Assembly (NCBI RefSeq): GCF_024204685.1
Contig: NZ_CP100350.1
Location: 806,001 to 870,000 of the forward strand
Length of the DNA: 64,000 nt
Direction of reading: 5' to 3'
Origin: Gilvimarinus sp. DA14
Lineage (GTDB): Bacteria; Pseudomonadota; Gammaproteobacteria; Pseudomonadales; Cellvibrionaceae
Within the stretch, counting starts at the first letter, position 1. Every line of letters begins with the position of its first letter. A model generated the notes under the pieces. It saw nothing but the letters and a program-made list of their open reading frames with translations, ran no database searches and was not told the DNA's origin. Below are positions 29,999 through 40,093 of this stretch, piece after piece. The position numbers were made by a program, and so were the translations under genes.

Positions 29999-31086
29999 CG
30001 GGTCCCCCGCACAGCACTGAGCAATTTTCCCGGGCCGGTGAACAAAAGCACTGCCAAAGCGAAAAAGCAAAGGTGCACCAACCACAGACCTGGCAGAGGC
30101 GGAAACTTGCCTTCTTCAACGGCGCTGCGAACAGTGCTTAACGCAGCAACGTAAAGCAAATACAAAATAATCGCTGGCAGCATTTTCATAAACCGCCCCT
30201 GGCGCGGACTGGTGCGACTTAAAGGCACCGCCAGAACCGTCACCACCAACACCAATATAGGCATGGACAGGCGCCATTGAATGGCCGCTTGGCTCTGCAC
30301 CGAGCCGTCGGCCAGAAGAGTAAGCGTATCGCGGGCGTCCGCCTCGACGGCAAAAGAATCGGCGACACTAGGCTCGGGAATGTGTTGTCCCAAACGCTCG
30401 AACTCAGTCACCTGGAAGTCAGCAGCACCTGGGCGCCCCTGATAGCGCACCCCATCATGGAGTTCCAGATAGCGCTCGCCAAATTCCGGGTGCACTATCT
30501 GATTGCCGCGCTGGGCGAGTGATACCGCCGGCAATTGATCAGCGCCGCCAACCTGAGCGACAAACAAATTGTTTAGCTGGCTGTTGTTGTGACTCACTGT
30601 TTCCACGTAAGTCACCTGACGGCCGCCGTTAAGCTTTTGAAAATGCCCTGATCGCAGCATGGTAAATTCACTGCGTGAGGCCTGCTCCGCAAACAGCAAC
30701 TCCGTCTGCGCCGCTCCCCAAGGACTAACCCATAAACTCATGGCTCCGATCAGCACAGCCACTAAAACGCCGGGTACAGCAGTAATTACCAACAACTGCC
30801 GCTGACTCATACCGCAGGCAGACAACACGACCATTTCGCTATCCATATGCAAACGCCCGTAGGCGAGCAAGATAGCGATCAAAAAACCCAATGGAATGAT
30901 AAGTTCGAGAAACCCAGGAAGACGATACGCCATAATGGCGAACAGCACATCTACCGCTATTTTGCCCGCAGCGGCATCGGCAAGGTATTTCACAAAACGC
31001 CCGCTCATAATAATGAGCAGCAGAGTTGTGCTTACCGCCAGCATGGTCAGCAAGATTTCTCGGGATAAATAACGGTAGATGATCAA
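29995..31086 (-). CDS. lptF: LPS export permease LptF
   Basis: A 363-residue partner of LptG with the same six-helix plus jellyroll layout; the N-terminus IIYRYLSREILLTMLAVS and the coupling region near AYGRLHMDSEMVVLSACGMS are typical of LptF. It is the first gene of the lptFG pair and is divergent from pepA, with about 200 bp between the starts, the same arrangement as in many gammaproteobacteria. Confidence 0.96.
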   Translation of the reverse strand: MIIYRYLSREILLTMLAVSTTLLLIIMSGRFVKYLADAAAGKIAVDVLFAIMAYRLPGFLELIIPLGFLIAILLAYGRLHMDSEMVVLSACGMSQRQLLVITAVPGVLVAVLIGAMSLWVSPWGAAQTELLFAEQASRSEFTMLRSGHFQKLNGGRQVTYVETVSHNNSQLNNLFVAQVGGADQLPAVSLAQRGNQIVHPEFGERYLELHDGVRYQGRPGAADFQVTEFERLGQHIPEPSVADSFAVEADARDTLTLLADGSVQSQAAIQWRLSMPILVLVVTVLAVPLSRTSPRQGRFMKMLPAIILYLLYVAALSTVRSAVEEGKFPPLPGLWLVHLCFFALAVLLFTGPGKLLSAVRGTR

Positions 31087-31289
31087 AATCTAAACACCCA
31101 TCCTTTAACCGGCGGTTTAAAGGACTTTAGCTGTGTAATAACTTGGCGCGCTCTAGCGCCGTGGTAAACTCTACACCAAGGTTGAGGCCATTACGACCAA
31201 TCCGGCGGCGCTATTATCCCGCAGCCAGATGCATTTGTCTTGCAAATGCGGCCCTTCTCTCATTCACATAGCGAAGACAGAGGATAGAC

Positions 31290-32771
31290 ATGCAATTTTA
31301 CGCCAAATCCCAAGATGCACTCGCGCTCAAATCCGACGTACTGGTTGTGGGCCTTTTTGAAGGCGGCTCACTGAGTGAAACTGCCGCGGCTGCAGACAAA
31401 GCCTGCCAGGGCGAGCTAAGCAAAATCATCGAGCGGGAAAAATTCAAGGCCAATGCCGGCGCCAGCCTACTGCTGCATCACAATCTGGGGCAAAGCGCCA
31501 CTCGTCTTTTGCTACTCGGCTTGGGCAAACAAAGTTCGGGCAAAATTTCAGCAGAGAGTTTCAGCAGCGCTCTGCAGGCATTAGCCAACAGTATTAAAAG
31601 CTACCGCAGCGCTACCTTCGCGCTGAACGGTATTACCGTCGAAGAGCAAAGCCCGCAATGGCAAGCCCAGCAACTGGCGCAAACCCTGCAAACCAGCCTG
31701 TGGCGATTTGACCAGCTAAAGAGCCAAAAGCAACCTCGTCCGGCCCTGAGCAAGGTCACCCTGTGTACCGACAAAGCCTCTCTCAGCACAATTAAAAAGG
31801 GACTGAGCGAAGGACAGGCGCTCGCCGAGGGCATCAATTATGCGCGCGAGCTTGGCAATCTGCCGGGCAATATCTGCACCCCGACCTATCTCGCGCGCCA
31901 AGCAAAATCTCTGTCACGCAACCGTCCCGAGCTGTCGGTAAAAGTTCTCTCAGAAAAGCAGATGAAAGAGATGGGCATGGGCGCTTTTCTATCGGTGTCC
32001 GCCGGTAGCGATGAACCCGGGCAGATGATCGTCATGGAATATAAAGGCGCCGCAAAATCCACTGCGCCCTATGCATTGGTGGGCAAAGGCATCACCTTTG
32101 ATACCGGCGGCATTAGCCTCAAGCCCGGCGCCGGCATGGATGAAATGAAGTTCGATATGTGCGGCGCGGCCAGCGTTTTCGGCACCATGAAAACCCTGCT
32201 GCAATTAAAGCCCAAAATCAATGTGGTGGCCGTGGTCGCGGCGGCGGAAAATATGCCGTCCGGCGGCGCCACCAAGCCCGGCGATATTGTCACCACTATG
32301 TCTGGGCAGACCGTCGAAATTCTTAACACCGACGCCGAAGGTCGTCTGGTGCTCTGCGACGCTTTGAGCTACGTGCAAAAATACAAACCCAAAACCATTG
32401 TCGATATCGCCACATTGACCGGCGCCTGCGTTATTGCCCTGGGCAGCCACGCGCACGGTTTGTATAGTAACGATCAGGCACTGGCCGACTCTCTGCTTGC
32501 CGCCGGCGTACGCAGTGGCGATCGCGCCTGGCAAATGCCCCTATGGGACGAGTATCAAAAACAACTGGACAGCAACTTTGCCGATATCGCCAACATTGGC
32601 GGTCGCGAAGCGGGCAGTGTTACCGCTGCCTGTTTTCTGTCGCGCTTCACCAAAGAGGCCAAGTGGGCCCACTTGGATATTGCCGGCACAGCCTGGAAAT
32701 CCGGTAGCGCCAAAGGTGCCACCGGGCGCCCGGTGGCCATGCTTGTGAACTACCTGCTTAACCCGGCATGA
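31290..32771 (+). CDS. pepA: Leucyl aminopeptidase PepA
   Basis: A 493-residue M17 metallo-aminopeptidase. The C-terminal catalytic domain carries the two-metal site: [27 protein letters not shown] and the signature [10 protein letters not shown]. PepA removes N-terminal residues from peptides; the E. coli and Pseudomonas proteins also act in DNA recombination or transcription. It is preceded by an AGAGGA ribosome site and overlaps holC by ATGA. Confidence 0.97.
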   Translation: MQFYAKSQDALALKSDVLVVGLFEGGSLSETAAAADKACQGELSKIIEREKFKANAGASLLLHHNLGQSATRLLLLGLGKQSSGKISAESFSSALQALANSIKSYRSATFALNGITVEEQSPQWQAQQLAQTLQTSLWRFDQLKSQKQPRPALSKVTLCTDKASLSTIKKGLSEGQALAEGINYARELGNLPGNICTPTYLARQAKSLSRNRPELSVKVLSEKQMKEMGMGAFLSVSAGSDEPGQMIVMEYKGAAKSTAPYALVGKGITFDTGGISLKPGAGMDEMKFDMCGAASVFGTMKTLLQLKPKINVVAVVAAAENMPSGGATKPGDIVTTMSGQTVEILNTDAEGRLVLCDALSYVQKYKPKTIVDIATLTGACVIALGSHAHGLYSNDQALADSLLAAGVRSGDRAWQMPLWDEYQKQLDSNFADIANIGGREAGSVTAACFLSRFTKEAKWAHLDIAGTAWKSGSAKGATGRPVAMLVNYLLNPA

Positions 32772-33193
32772 CCCGCATCGATTTTTACGTGCTAAAAACT
32801 GCCAGCAGCGAAGCAGAACGCTGGCAGTTTGCCGCGCGCGTTATTGAAAAGGCGATAAAGCAAAAGCATCAGCTTCTAATCACCCTAGACACAGAAGCCC
32901 AGTGCGATGCACTGGAAGAGACTTTATTAGCGCTCAAACCCGAGTCTTTCCTTCCTTTTCGCCGCACGGAGGAGCAGAACTTGCAACAACCCATAGTGAT
33001 CAGTTGTGGCGAAGACTGCGCACAGCAACACGATTTACTGATCAATCTTAGCCGCACCCTGCCGGCATTTTTCAGTCGCTTCCAGCGGGTAATAGAGGTA
33101 GTCGTACAACAACAAGATGTTTTAGAGTATACCCGCGAACACTGGGCGTTTTTAAAAGAGCGCGGCTACCCTATTCACCATCATCCACTATAG
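32768..33193 (+). CDS. holC: DNA polymerase III chi subunit
   Basis: A 141-residue HolC. The family pattern is visible: [19 protein letters not shown] at the start, the [10 protein letters not shown] loop and the C-terminal [19 protein letters not shown]. Chi links the clamp loader to SSB at the replication fork. Its ATG overlaps the pepA stop, as in Pseudomonas and relatives. Confidence 0.95.
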   Translation: MTRIDFYVLKTASSEAERWQFAARVIEKAIKQKHQLLITLDTEAQCDALEETLLALKPESFLPFRRTEEQNLQQPIVISCGEDCAQQHDLLINLSRTLPAFFSRFQRVIEVVVQQQDVLEYTREHWAFLKERGYPIHHHPL

Positions 33194-33213
33194 GCGCCTC
33201 GGGAGCACTGGCA

Positions 33214-33819
33214 ATGGACCGGGAAAAAGAACAAACCAAAACCGAACTGCTGAGCGAGCTCGAATCTATTCAGGGCCTGCTGTTGGACGATATTCCATTG
33301 CTGAATGAAGTTATCGATAAAGCCGAAACCGGCACCAGAGTTCAGGTTTCGTCAGCAACAGACGCGCAGCCATACAGCTCTGAGTCTGTGCAGGGCAGCG
33401 AAGAACAAAACTATGAGCTGGATCTGGGAACAGCACCAACACTAACCCCACAACAAGATTCACCGGACTACGGCGACCAACCTGCGACAAACCCACGCCC
33501 TGAATCGACCCTCGACAACCAACAGCCACTGTTTGCACTAGCACAGAGTTCGGTTGACTCCAGCCGCGAACCTCACACCGCTAGCACAAAAGCCATGGGC
33601 GAGAACCCGTTTTTGCCCCAGCATATCCGCGAGCGTTTGAAAGGTAACCGCGCCGCCGAATTCAGTCAGTTATCCGCCAGCCAGGCGATGAGTCAAAATG
33701 CCCTGGTAGAAGAGCTGATACAGTCTGTTATGCCACAACTGGAAGCCCAGCTGCGACTGAAACTCTCCAGCATGACCGAAGATCAACTGCAGCATTTGTT
33801 GCAAAATAAAACCGATTAA
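33214..33819 (+). CDS. Uncharacterised acidic protein downstream of holC
   Basis: A 201-residue protein of no recognised function. The N-terminus (about residues 1-30) is helical and acidic (ELLSELESIQGLLLDDIP), the middle (about 45-125) is low-complexity and rich in Ser, Gln, Pro and Thr, and the C-terminus (about 128-201) is helical with GENPFLPQHIRERLKG and an amphipathic SMTEDQLQHLLQNK end. No signal or membrane segment is seen. A gene of this kind sits between holC and valS in pseudomonads, but valS does not follow here. It overlaps the convergent MFS gene by four bases. Confidence 0.75.
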   Translation: MDREKEQTKTELLSELESIQGLLLDDIPLLNEVIDKAETGTRVQVSSATDAQPYSSESVQGSEEQNYELDLGTAPTLTPQQDSPDYGDQPATNPRPESTLDNQQPLFALAQSSVDSSREPHTASTKAMGENPFLPQHIRERLKGNRAAEFSQLSASQAMSQNALVEELIQSVMPQLEAQLRLKLSSMTEDQLQHLLQNKTD

Positions 33820-35027
33820 TCGCTTGCGCGCTCGCCCCCTGCCCCGGTCTTTTCTACCCGCACGTAAAAGAACAGCAAGGTTGCCAACAACACCAATACC
33901 ATATTCGCAGCAAAAACACTGTGATAACCAAAAGCCTCGGCCACACTGCTCACCAACGCACTGCTTATTAGCGTCCCCACATGGGTGGTATTAGTATAAA
34001 GTGCCGACGCACTGCCGGCTCTGCCGGGCAACATTTGCTGCACTACAGAGACACCCAAGCCTGCCAAAATCCCGATAAACACCGCATTAGCCAACTGCAA
34101 AGCAAACAACTGCCAGAGTGCGTCTGCCCAGTAAATGCCAGCGTACAAAATCAAACCTGCGAGTCCGCTGGCGCGCACAATAAACATTGCACTGACCCTG
34201 GCGGCCAGTACACCGGACAACAGCATTACCGGCACTTCAAGGCCAGCAGCGGTACCCATAATCCAGCCTACCCAGCCGGTATCCAGTTCCAGATTGCGGG
34301 TAAGATGCAAAGGCAAGCTGATCAGGTAAGCGTTGTTAACGCCCCACATTAAAGACAGCGCCAGTAAACACAGCCACAAATTGCGCCCCCCGGGGCCACG
34401 GATCAATTGCAGAAAAGATATCGACGCCGGTTTAGTTTTCTGATGATGTTCATCCAGTGCCGGTAACAGTAAAAGCGTTAGTAGAGCTACCACTACAAAT
34501 AAGACAGCCGCACTCGCATATAAGGTGGTAAAACCAAAATGACTCACCAACAGAAAGCCCGCGGGCGGGCCCGCTACCCAGGCAAAAGCTATTTGCGCCC
34601 GCACCAATGCATTGAAAAGCGCAATACGCTCAGTGGCAATTACCGTTTCGGCATACTCCAGGCTATAGGCCAGCACCTGGGAGAACGACACCATCGCTAA
34701 ACTGAGTAAACCGATGGCGCAAAGACAGGTCACCCAATAGTCCCGCGAGAGCGCGAACACGGCACAGGCGATTAAGCCGACCACGCAGAGCGCCAGCACC
34801 AACAACCGTCTGTCGTGTAAGCGATCAGACCAATCCCCTAACAGTTGATTGTAAAAAATACTGCCAAGCGCGATACCCGCGTAGGGAATCCCCACCCAGA
34901 ACGGACTGACGTCGATTTCGTCGGCAAAGAAGATACTTAGCGTAGGCAACAAGAGCGCGCCTATGACCCCGGTTGCGAAAGATAAAAAATAAATCCCCAA
35001 CGCTCTGGGGCGCCACAGTGAATTCAC
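33816..35027 (-). CDS. MFS transporter, sugar-efflux (Set) type
   Basis: A 403-residue major facilitator with about twelve membrane helices. The N-terminus (LSFATGVIGALLLPTLSIFF) and the segment LGSIFYNQLLGDWSDRLHDRR (loop 2-3, motif A position) resemble the SetA/SetB sugar-efflux transporters. The substrate cannot be read from sequence. It is transcribed toward and overlaps the gene after holC by four bases. A terminator separates it from aceF. Confidence 0.82.
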   Translation of the reverse strand: MNSLWRPRALGIYFLSFATGVIGALLLPTLSIFFADEIDVSPFWVGIPYAGIALGSIFYNQLLGDWSDRLHDRRLLVLALCVVGLIACAVFALSRDYWVTCLCAIGLLSLAMVSFSQVLAYSLEYAETVIATERIALFNALVRAQIAFAWVAGPPAGFLLVSHFGFTTLYASAAVLFVVVALLTLLLLPALDEHHQKTKPASISFLQLIRGPGGRNLWLCLLALSLMWGVNNAYLISLPLHLTRNLELDTGWVGWIMGTAAGLEVPVMLLSGVLAARVSAMFIVRASGLAGLILYAGIYWADALWQLFALQLANAVFIGILAGLGVSVVQQMLPGRAGSASALYTNTTHVGTLISSALVSSVAEAFGYHSVFAANMVLVLLATLLFFYVRVEKTGAGGERASD

Positions 35028-35079
35028 ACTGCCTCCACTCTAATACTCATCATGTAACCGATTACCGGCCCTATAAGAA

Positions 35080-35109
35080 AAAAGCCCCGCCTATGTAGGC
35101 GGGGCTTTT
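35080..35109 (-). terminator. Rho-independent terminator after aceF
   Basis: Arms AAAAGCCCCGCCTA and its complement (35080-35093 with 35096-35109) pair perfectly. On the minus strand the stem runs into TTTTTTCTT. It ends aceEF before the MFS gene. Confidence 0.92.
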
Positions 35110-35132
35110 GGCATTACATAACCTAAGACTAA

Positions 35133-37055
35133 TTACAGCAGCAGACGACGTACGTCTGCAATTACTGCAGTCAGGTAAGTAAAGAAGCGCCCTGCATCAG
35201 CACCGTTAATAGCACGGTGATCATAAGACAGAGACAGAGGCAGCATATTGCGTGGCTCGAACTCTTTACCATTCCATACAGGCTTCATTTGCGCGCGTGA
35301 GACACCCAAAATAGCCACTTCAGGCGCATTCACGATGGGTGTAAAGCCGTTACCGCCCATGGCGCCCAGGCTTGAGATCGTAAAGCAACCGCCCTGCATA
35401 TCGGCGGCGGTCAATTTACCATCGCGTGCCTTTTTAACCATAGCGCTGAAGTCGTCGGCCAACTCCCACAAACCTTTTTTGTCCACATCGCGAATCACCG
35501 GTACAACCAAGCCGTTAGGCGTATCTACCGCAACGCCGATGTGCACGTATTTCTTCTGCACAATGTGCTCGCCATCGTGGTGAATCGAGACATTAAAGCT
35601 TGGCTCTGCTACCAGAGCAGCCGCGCAGGCCTTCAGCAAAAACGGCAGCGGCGTTAATTTGCTGCCGCGCTTTTCGGCTTCGGCTTTAAGTCCTTTGCGG
35701 AAGGCTTCCAACTCGGTGATGTCGGCATCATCAAACTGGGTAACATGAGGAATGTTCAACCAGTTACGCACCATGTTATCCGCGGTGAGCTTTTTGATTT
35801 TGCTCATTTTCACGGTTTCAATCTCGCCGAACTTGGCAAAATCAACCGCCGGAATTGGTGGAATACCACTGCCGCCAGTAGCCGTACCTTTACCTTCCTG
35901 AGTAGCAGTGACGATGTTTTTCACATAGCCGCGCACGTCGTCTTTGGTAATGCGCCCGCGCGGGCCAGAGGCCTTCACCTTAGCCAAGTCGGCGCCCAAC
36001 TGACGCGCCAGTTTGCGCACCGCAGGGCCTGCGTAAACGCCGGCATTGCTGCTGGCCACTTCGACGTTATCGGCCGTCACCGGAGAACCCGCAGAGGTGG
36101 TTGCCGCTGAAGGAGTTTCAGCTTTGGGGGCAGCCGACTCTGGCTCAACTTTTGCTGCTGGCGCAGGCGCAGCTGCGGCTTCGCCTTCAAGCTGACAAAT
36201 CAGATCACCCTGAGAGACTTTATCGCCCTCTTTCAGTGCCAGCTTGACAATTTTACCGGCCGCCGGAGCGGGGATTTCCATGGAGGCCTTGTCGGTTTCC
36301 AGTACGATCAGGGTGTCGCCCTCATCCACTTCGTCGCCTTCAGCTACCGAAATTTCAATAACATCAACACCTTCGGCGCCGCCAATATCAGGCACAGGAA
36401 CGTCCTGCACACCGCTAGCGGCAGCAGGCTCTGACGCCTTCGCTGCAGAGCTGGACGGTTGCGCTGCGGGCTCTTCTGCCGGGGCCTCGCCACCGGCTGC
36501 AGAACTCATAACACCCAAGGTATCGCCCTGGGAGACTTTATCGCCCTCTTTCAAGGCTATGCTGACAATCTTGCCATCGGCGGGAGCCGGAACTTCCAAA
36601 GAGGCTTTGTCGGTTTCCAGCACCACCAATGAATCGCCTTCGGAGACGTCGTCGCCTGCAGCAACACACACTTCGATGACATCGACATTCTCGGAGCCGC
36701 CCAAATCAGGGATGGTAATGGTTTGTTCCGCACCACCACTGGATTTTGCCGGCGCAGGCGCTTCGCTTTGTGCTTTCGGCTCTTCTTTAGCCGCTTCAGG
36801 CTCAGCAGCGGACTCGCCCGCTGTTTCCACTTCAACGATCACATCGCCTTCAGAAACCTTATCGCCTTCTTTGACTTTGATGGCGGTCACCTTACCGGCC
36901 ACGGTGCTCGGCACTTCCATAGAAGCTTTATCGGTTTCCAGCACCACCAAAGAATCTTCAAGCTCAACGGTATCGCCTACGGCCACCGAAATTTCAATGA
37001 CGTCTACGTTTTCCGAGCCACCAATATCGGGGACTTTTACTGATTCAATTGCCAC
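35133..37055 (-). CDS. aceF: Dihydrolipoyllysine acetyltransferase, E2 of pyruvate dehydrogenase
   Basis: A 640-residue E2 with three N-terminal lipoyl domains (about residues 2-75, 112-185, 222-295), each with its lipoylated Lys in ETDKAS, joined by Ala/Pro-rich linkers. The peripheral subunit-binding domain follows (about 335-370; AVRKLARQLGADLAKVKASG), then the catalytic acyltransferase domain ending in SYDHRAINGADAGRF, which holds the active His and Asp. Three lipoyl domains is the E. coli number. No lpd gene lies beside it, so E3 must come from elsewhere. Confidence 0.97.
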   Translation of the reverse strand: MAIESVKVPDIGGSENVDVIEISVAVGDTVELEDSLVVLETDKASMEVPSTVAGKVTAIKVKEGDKVSEGDVIVEVETAGESAAEPEAAKEEPKAQSEAPAPAKSSGGAEQTITIPDLGGSENVDVIEVCVAAGDDVSEGDSLVVLETDKASLEVPAPADGKIVSIALKEGDKVSQGDTLGVMSSAAGGEAPAEEPAAQPSSSAAKASEPAAASGVQDVPVPDIGGAEGVDVIEISVAEGDEVDEGDTLIVLETDKASMEIPAPAAGKIVKLALKEGDKVSQGDLICQLEGEAAAAPAPAAKVEPESAAPKAETPSAATTSAGSPVTADNVEVASSNAGVYAGPAVRKLARQLGADLAKVKASGPRGRITKDDVRGYVKNIVTATQEGKGTATGGSGIPPIPAVDFAKFGEIETVKMSKIKKLTADNMVRNWLNIPHVTQFDDADITELEAFRKGLKAEAEKRGSKLTPLPFLLKACAAALVAEPSFNVSIHHDGEHIVQKKYVHIGVAVDTPNGLVVPVIRDVDKKGLWELADDFSAMVKKARDGKLTAADMQGGCFTISSLGAMGGNGFTPIVNAPEVAILGVSRAQMKPVWNGKEFEPRNMLPLSLSYDHRAINGADAGRFFTYLTAVIADVRRLLL

Positions 37056-37082
37056 TGTAACTCCTCGCTACTTTTTGCTATC

Positions 37083-37105
37083 CGCCCGGGCTTTTGGCTC
37101 GGGCG
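37083..37105 (-). other. Hairpin between aceE and aceF
   Basis: Arms CGCCCGGGC and GCTCGGGCG pair with one mismatch around a 5-base loop inside the 105-bp aceE-aceF gap. It may slow or stabilise the transcript between the genes; no T-tract follows, so it is not a clear terminator. Confidence 0.5.
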
Positions 37106-37160
37106 TAGTGTTATCCATTGATCTCGCAGCCGCCAGCGCGGCTACTGGTCGCGGTAGCGA

Positions 37161-39809
37161 CTATACGGTCAACGGATCGGCTTTATCCTGGTCGATACCA
37201 AATTGCTTGATGGCTTTGGCGACCACGTCTGCTTTGATTTTGCCTTCATCGGCCAGCGACTTAAGCGCGGCGATAACCACAAACTCACGGCTCACTTCAA
37301 AGAAGTGACGCAGTTTCTGACGCGAATCGCTGCGGCCAAAACCGTCGGTACCCAGCACGGTGTATTTACCGGGGATGTACGGACGCAATTGCTCGCCGTA
37401 GTTTTTCATGTAGTCGGTGGCAATCACAAACGGACCGTCTTTGCCTTCCAACTGCTCAGTCACATACGCTTTGCGCGGTGTTTCGGTTGGGTGCAGCAGG
37501 TTCCAGCGATCTACCGCCTGACCTTCACGGGTCAGTTCGTTAACGCTGGTCACACTCCACACGTCAGCTTCCACGCTAAAGTCTTTGCGCAGAATTTCCG
37601 CCGCCGCGCGAACTTCATTAAGAATGGTGCCAGAGCCCATCAACTGTACGCGGTTTTTCTTCTTGCTGGTGCCTTTCTCCAGCTGATAAATACCTTTGAT
37701 GATGCCCTCTTCGGCGCCTTCAGGCATATCAGGATGAACGTAGTTTTCGTTCATCAAGGTGATGTAGTAGTAGCAGTTTTCTTTGTCCTGATACATACGC
37801 TTCAGGCCATCTTGCACAATCACCGCCACTTCGTAAGAGAAGGTCGGATCATAGGTGTGGCAGTTAGGAATGGTGTTGGCCAAAATCAGGCTGTGGCCAT
37901 CCTGGTGCTGCAAACCTTCACCGTTCAGAGTGGTGCGACCGGCGGTACCACCTAACAGGAAGCCGCGCGCCTGAGCATCACCCGCCAGCCAGGCCAAATC
38001 ACCAATACGCTGGAAGCCGAACATTGAATAGTAGATATAAAACGGCAGCAAGGGCTTCTCGTGGTTGCTGTAAGAAGTTGCCGCAGCAACCCAGGCCGCC
38101 ATAGAACCTGCTTCGTTAATACCTTCTTCGAGGATCTGACCTTTCTCGTCCTCTTTGTAGTACATGATTTGACCGGCATCCTGCGGCGTGTACTTCTGGC
38201 CAAAGCGCGAGTAAATACCCACCTGGCGGAACATGCCTTCCATACCAAAGGTGCGAGCTTCGTCCGGCACGATAGGCACTACCTGCTGACCAATTTTCTT
38301 GTCTTTGATCAAGGTAGTCAGCACGCGCACGAACGCCATGGTGGTGGAAATTTCACGCTCGCCCGTCGATTTAAGCTGCGCTTTGAACGCTTCCAGGGTT
38401 GGAATTTCCAATGCTTCAAAGTCTGCCTTACGCGCAGGTAAATAACCATTAAGCTGCTTGCGACGCTCCTGCAGGTAGCGCATTTCGGCGCTGTCTTCAG
38501 GCGGACGGTAGTACGGAATTTTCTCCAGGTCTTTGTCTTCAATCGGAATATCAAAACGATCGCGGAACGACTTCAAGGCCTCGATATCGAGCTTCTTAAC
38601 CTGGTGAGCGTTGTTCACCGCTTCACCGGTGGGGCCCATACCATAGCCTTTTACGGTTTGGGCCAAGATAACAGTTGGCTGGCCTTTGGTGTTAACCGCA
38701 TTGTGGTAAGCGTTGTACACCTTGTGCGCATCGTGACCGCCGCGCGCCAGACGCAGAATTTCATCGTCCGACATATCTTTAACCAGCTCCAGCAACTCCG
38801 GGTATTTACCGAAGAAGTGCTCGCGGGTATAGGCGCCGCCATTGGCCTTATAGTTCTGCATTTCGCCGTCGCAGACTTCGTCCATACGCTTTTGCAGCAG
38901 GCCGGTTTTGTCTTTTTCCAGCAGCGCATCCCAGCCGCCGCCCCACAGAACTTTAACCACGTTCCAGCCGGCGCCGCGGAATACACCTTCCAGCTCTTGC
39001 ACGATTTTGGCGTTGCCACGTACAGGGCCGTCAAGGCGCTGCAGGTTACAGTTGATCACAAAGATCAGGTTTTCCAGTTTTTCGCGACCGGCCAGTGCAA
39101 TCGCGCCCAGGCTTTCTGGCTCATCACACTCACCGTCACCCAAGAATGCCCAGACCTTGCGGTCAGCCATATCAGACAGACCGCGCTGGTGCATGTACTG
39201 CATCACATGGGCCTGGTAAATAGCGCCAATTGGGCCAAGCCCCATAGATACGGTGGGGAACTGCCAGTAATCGGGCATCAACCAGGGGTGCGGATAAGAC
39301 GAAAGACCTTTGCCGTCGACTTCGCGGCGGAAGTTATCGAGCTGATCTTCGCTCAGGCGACCTTCAACAAATGAGCGAGCGTACATACCGGGCGAGCTGT
39401 GGCCCTGGAAGTAAACCAGATCGCCGGGGCCGTTTTCGTTGCCGCGGAAGAAATGGTTAAAGCCCACTTCGTACAATGTGGCGGCCGAGGAGAATGATGC
39501 AATGTGACCACCGAGCTCATCGGCACTCTTGTTGGCACGCACCACCATCGCAATCGCGTTCCAGCGAATAATCGAGCGGATTTTCTGCTCGATAAAATGA
39601 TCGCCGGGGCTTTGAACTTCTTTGGAGGGGGGGATGGTGTTGCGGTAGGGAGTGGTGATGGCTGAAGGCTGATCAATACCATGATCGGCAGCGGATTCTG
39701 ACAGGCTCTTCAGAAGAAATGCAGCACGCTCTTTACCGACGTGGCGAACAACAGAATCGAGGGCGTCACGCCACTCTCGGGTTTCCAGAGCATCTTGATC
39801 TTCTATCAT
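37161..39809 (-). CDS. aceE: Pyruvate dehydrogenase E1 component (homodimeric)
   Basis: An 882-residue E1 of the homodimeric type that decarboxylates pyruvate with thiamine diphosphate. Recognisable parts are the N-terminal GDLVYFQGHSSPGMYARSF, the ThDP motif FLGDGECDEPES...VINCNLQRLDG (about 225-260), and the central AQTVKGYGMG. It is slightly shorter than the E. coli enzyme (887). It heads the aceEF operon. The upstream region (39810-40093) shows no pdhR-like gene and no operator that could be recognised. Confidence 0.97.
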   Translation of the reverse strand: MIEDQDALETREWRDALDSVVRHVGKERAAFLLKSLSESAADHGIDQPSAITTPYRNTIPPSKEVQSPGDHFIEQKIRSIIRWNAIAMVVRANKSADELGGHIASFSSAATLYEVGFNHFFRGNENGPGDLVYFQGHSSPGMYARSFVEGRLSEDQLDNFRREVDGKGLSSYPHPWLMPDYWQFPTVSMGLGPIGAIYQAHVMQYMHQRGLSDMADRKVWAFLGDGECDEPESLGAIALAGREKLENLIFVINCNLQRLDGPVRGNAKIVQELEGVFRGAGWNVVKVLWGGGWDALLEKDKTGLLQKRMDEVCDGEMQNYKANGGAYTREHFFGKYPELLELVKDMSDDEILRLARGGHDAHKVYNAYHNAVNTKGQPTVILAQTVKGYGMGPTGEAVNNAHQVKKLDIEALKSFRDRFDIPIEDKDLEKIPYYRPPEDSAEMRYLQERRKQLNGYLPARKADFEALEIPTLEAFKAQLKSTGEREISTTMAFVRVLTTLIKDKKIGQQVVPIVPDEARTFGMEGMFRQVGIYSRFGQKYTPQDAGQIMYYKEDEKGQILEEGINEAGSMAAWVAAATSYSNHEKPLLPFYIYYSMFGFQRIGDLAWLAGDAQARGFLLGGTAGRTTLNGEGLQHQDGHSLILANTIPNCHTYDPTFSYEVAVIVQDGLKRMYQDKENCYYYITLMNENYVHPDMPEGAEEGIIKGIYQLEKGTSKKKNRVQLMGSGTILNEVRAAAEILRKDFSVEADVWSVTSVNELTREGQAVDRWNLLHPTETPRKAYVTEQLEGKDGPFVIATDYMKNYGEQLRPYIPGKYTVLGTDGFGRSDSRQKLRHFFEVSREFVVIAALKSLADEGKIKADVVAKAIKQFGIDQDKADPLTV

Positions 39810-40093
39810 TTAATTCTCCTCAGTCATGCGCCTTTTGAGCACATATAGACAATGCGTTAGCACCAACGCGGACCTAGCCTGGCAGGATAAATACCAGTGG
39901 CCTCGCCCCCATTTAGCACTGACTTTCGCAGGGTTTACCCCCAAGTCGGGGGCCGAAAAATGCGCGAATTTTTACACATTTACAGTGTTTTTACTAGCCC
40001 CGGCCCGGGTGCGCCCTGGGTTTGCACGAGCGGCAACAGGTATCGGTATGCATTTTGCTCACAGCGTTCAATTTTCACTCAAACGGCACCAAT

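Noticed and set aside
36244-37308. A 354-codon open frame on the plus strand across aceF
   Set aside because: It is antisense to the lipoyl domains of aceF, is low-complexity (Ser/Thr/Pro), repeats with the three lipoyl domains and has no family features. It is a shadow of the real gene.
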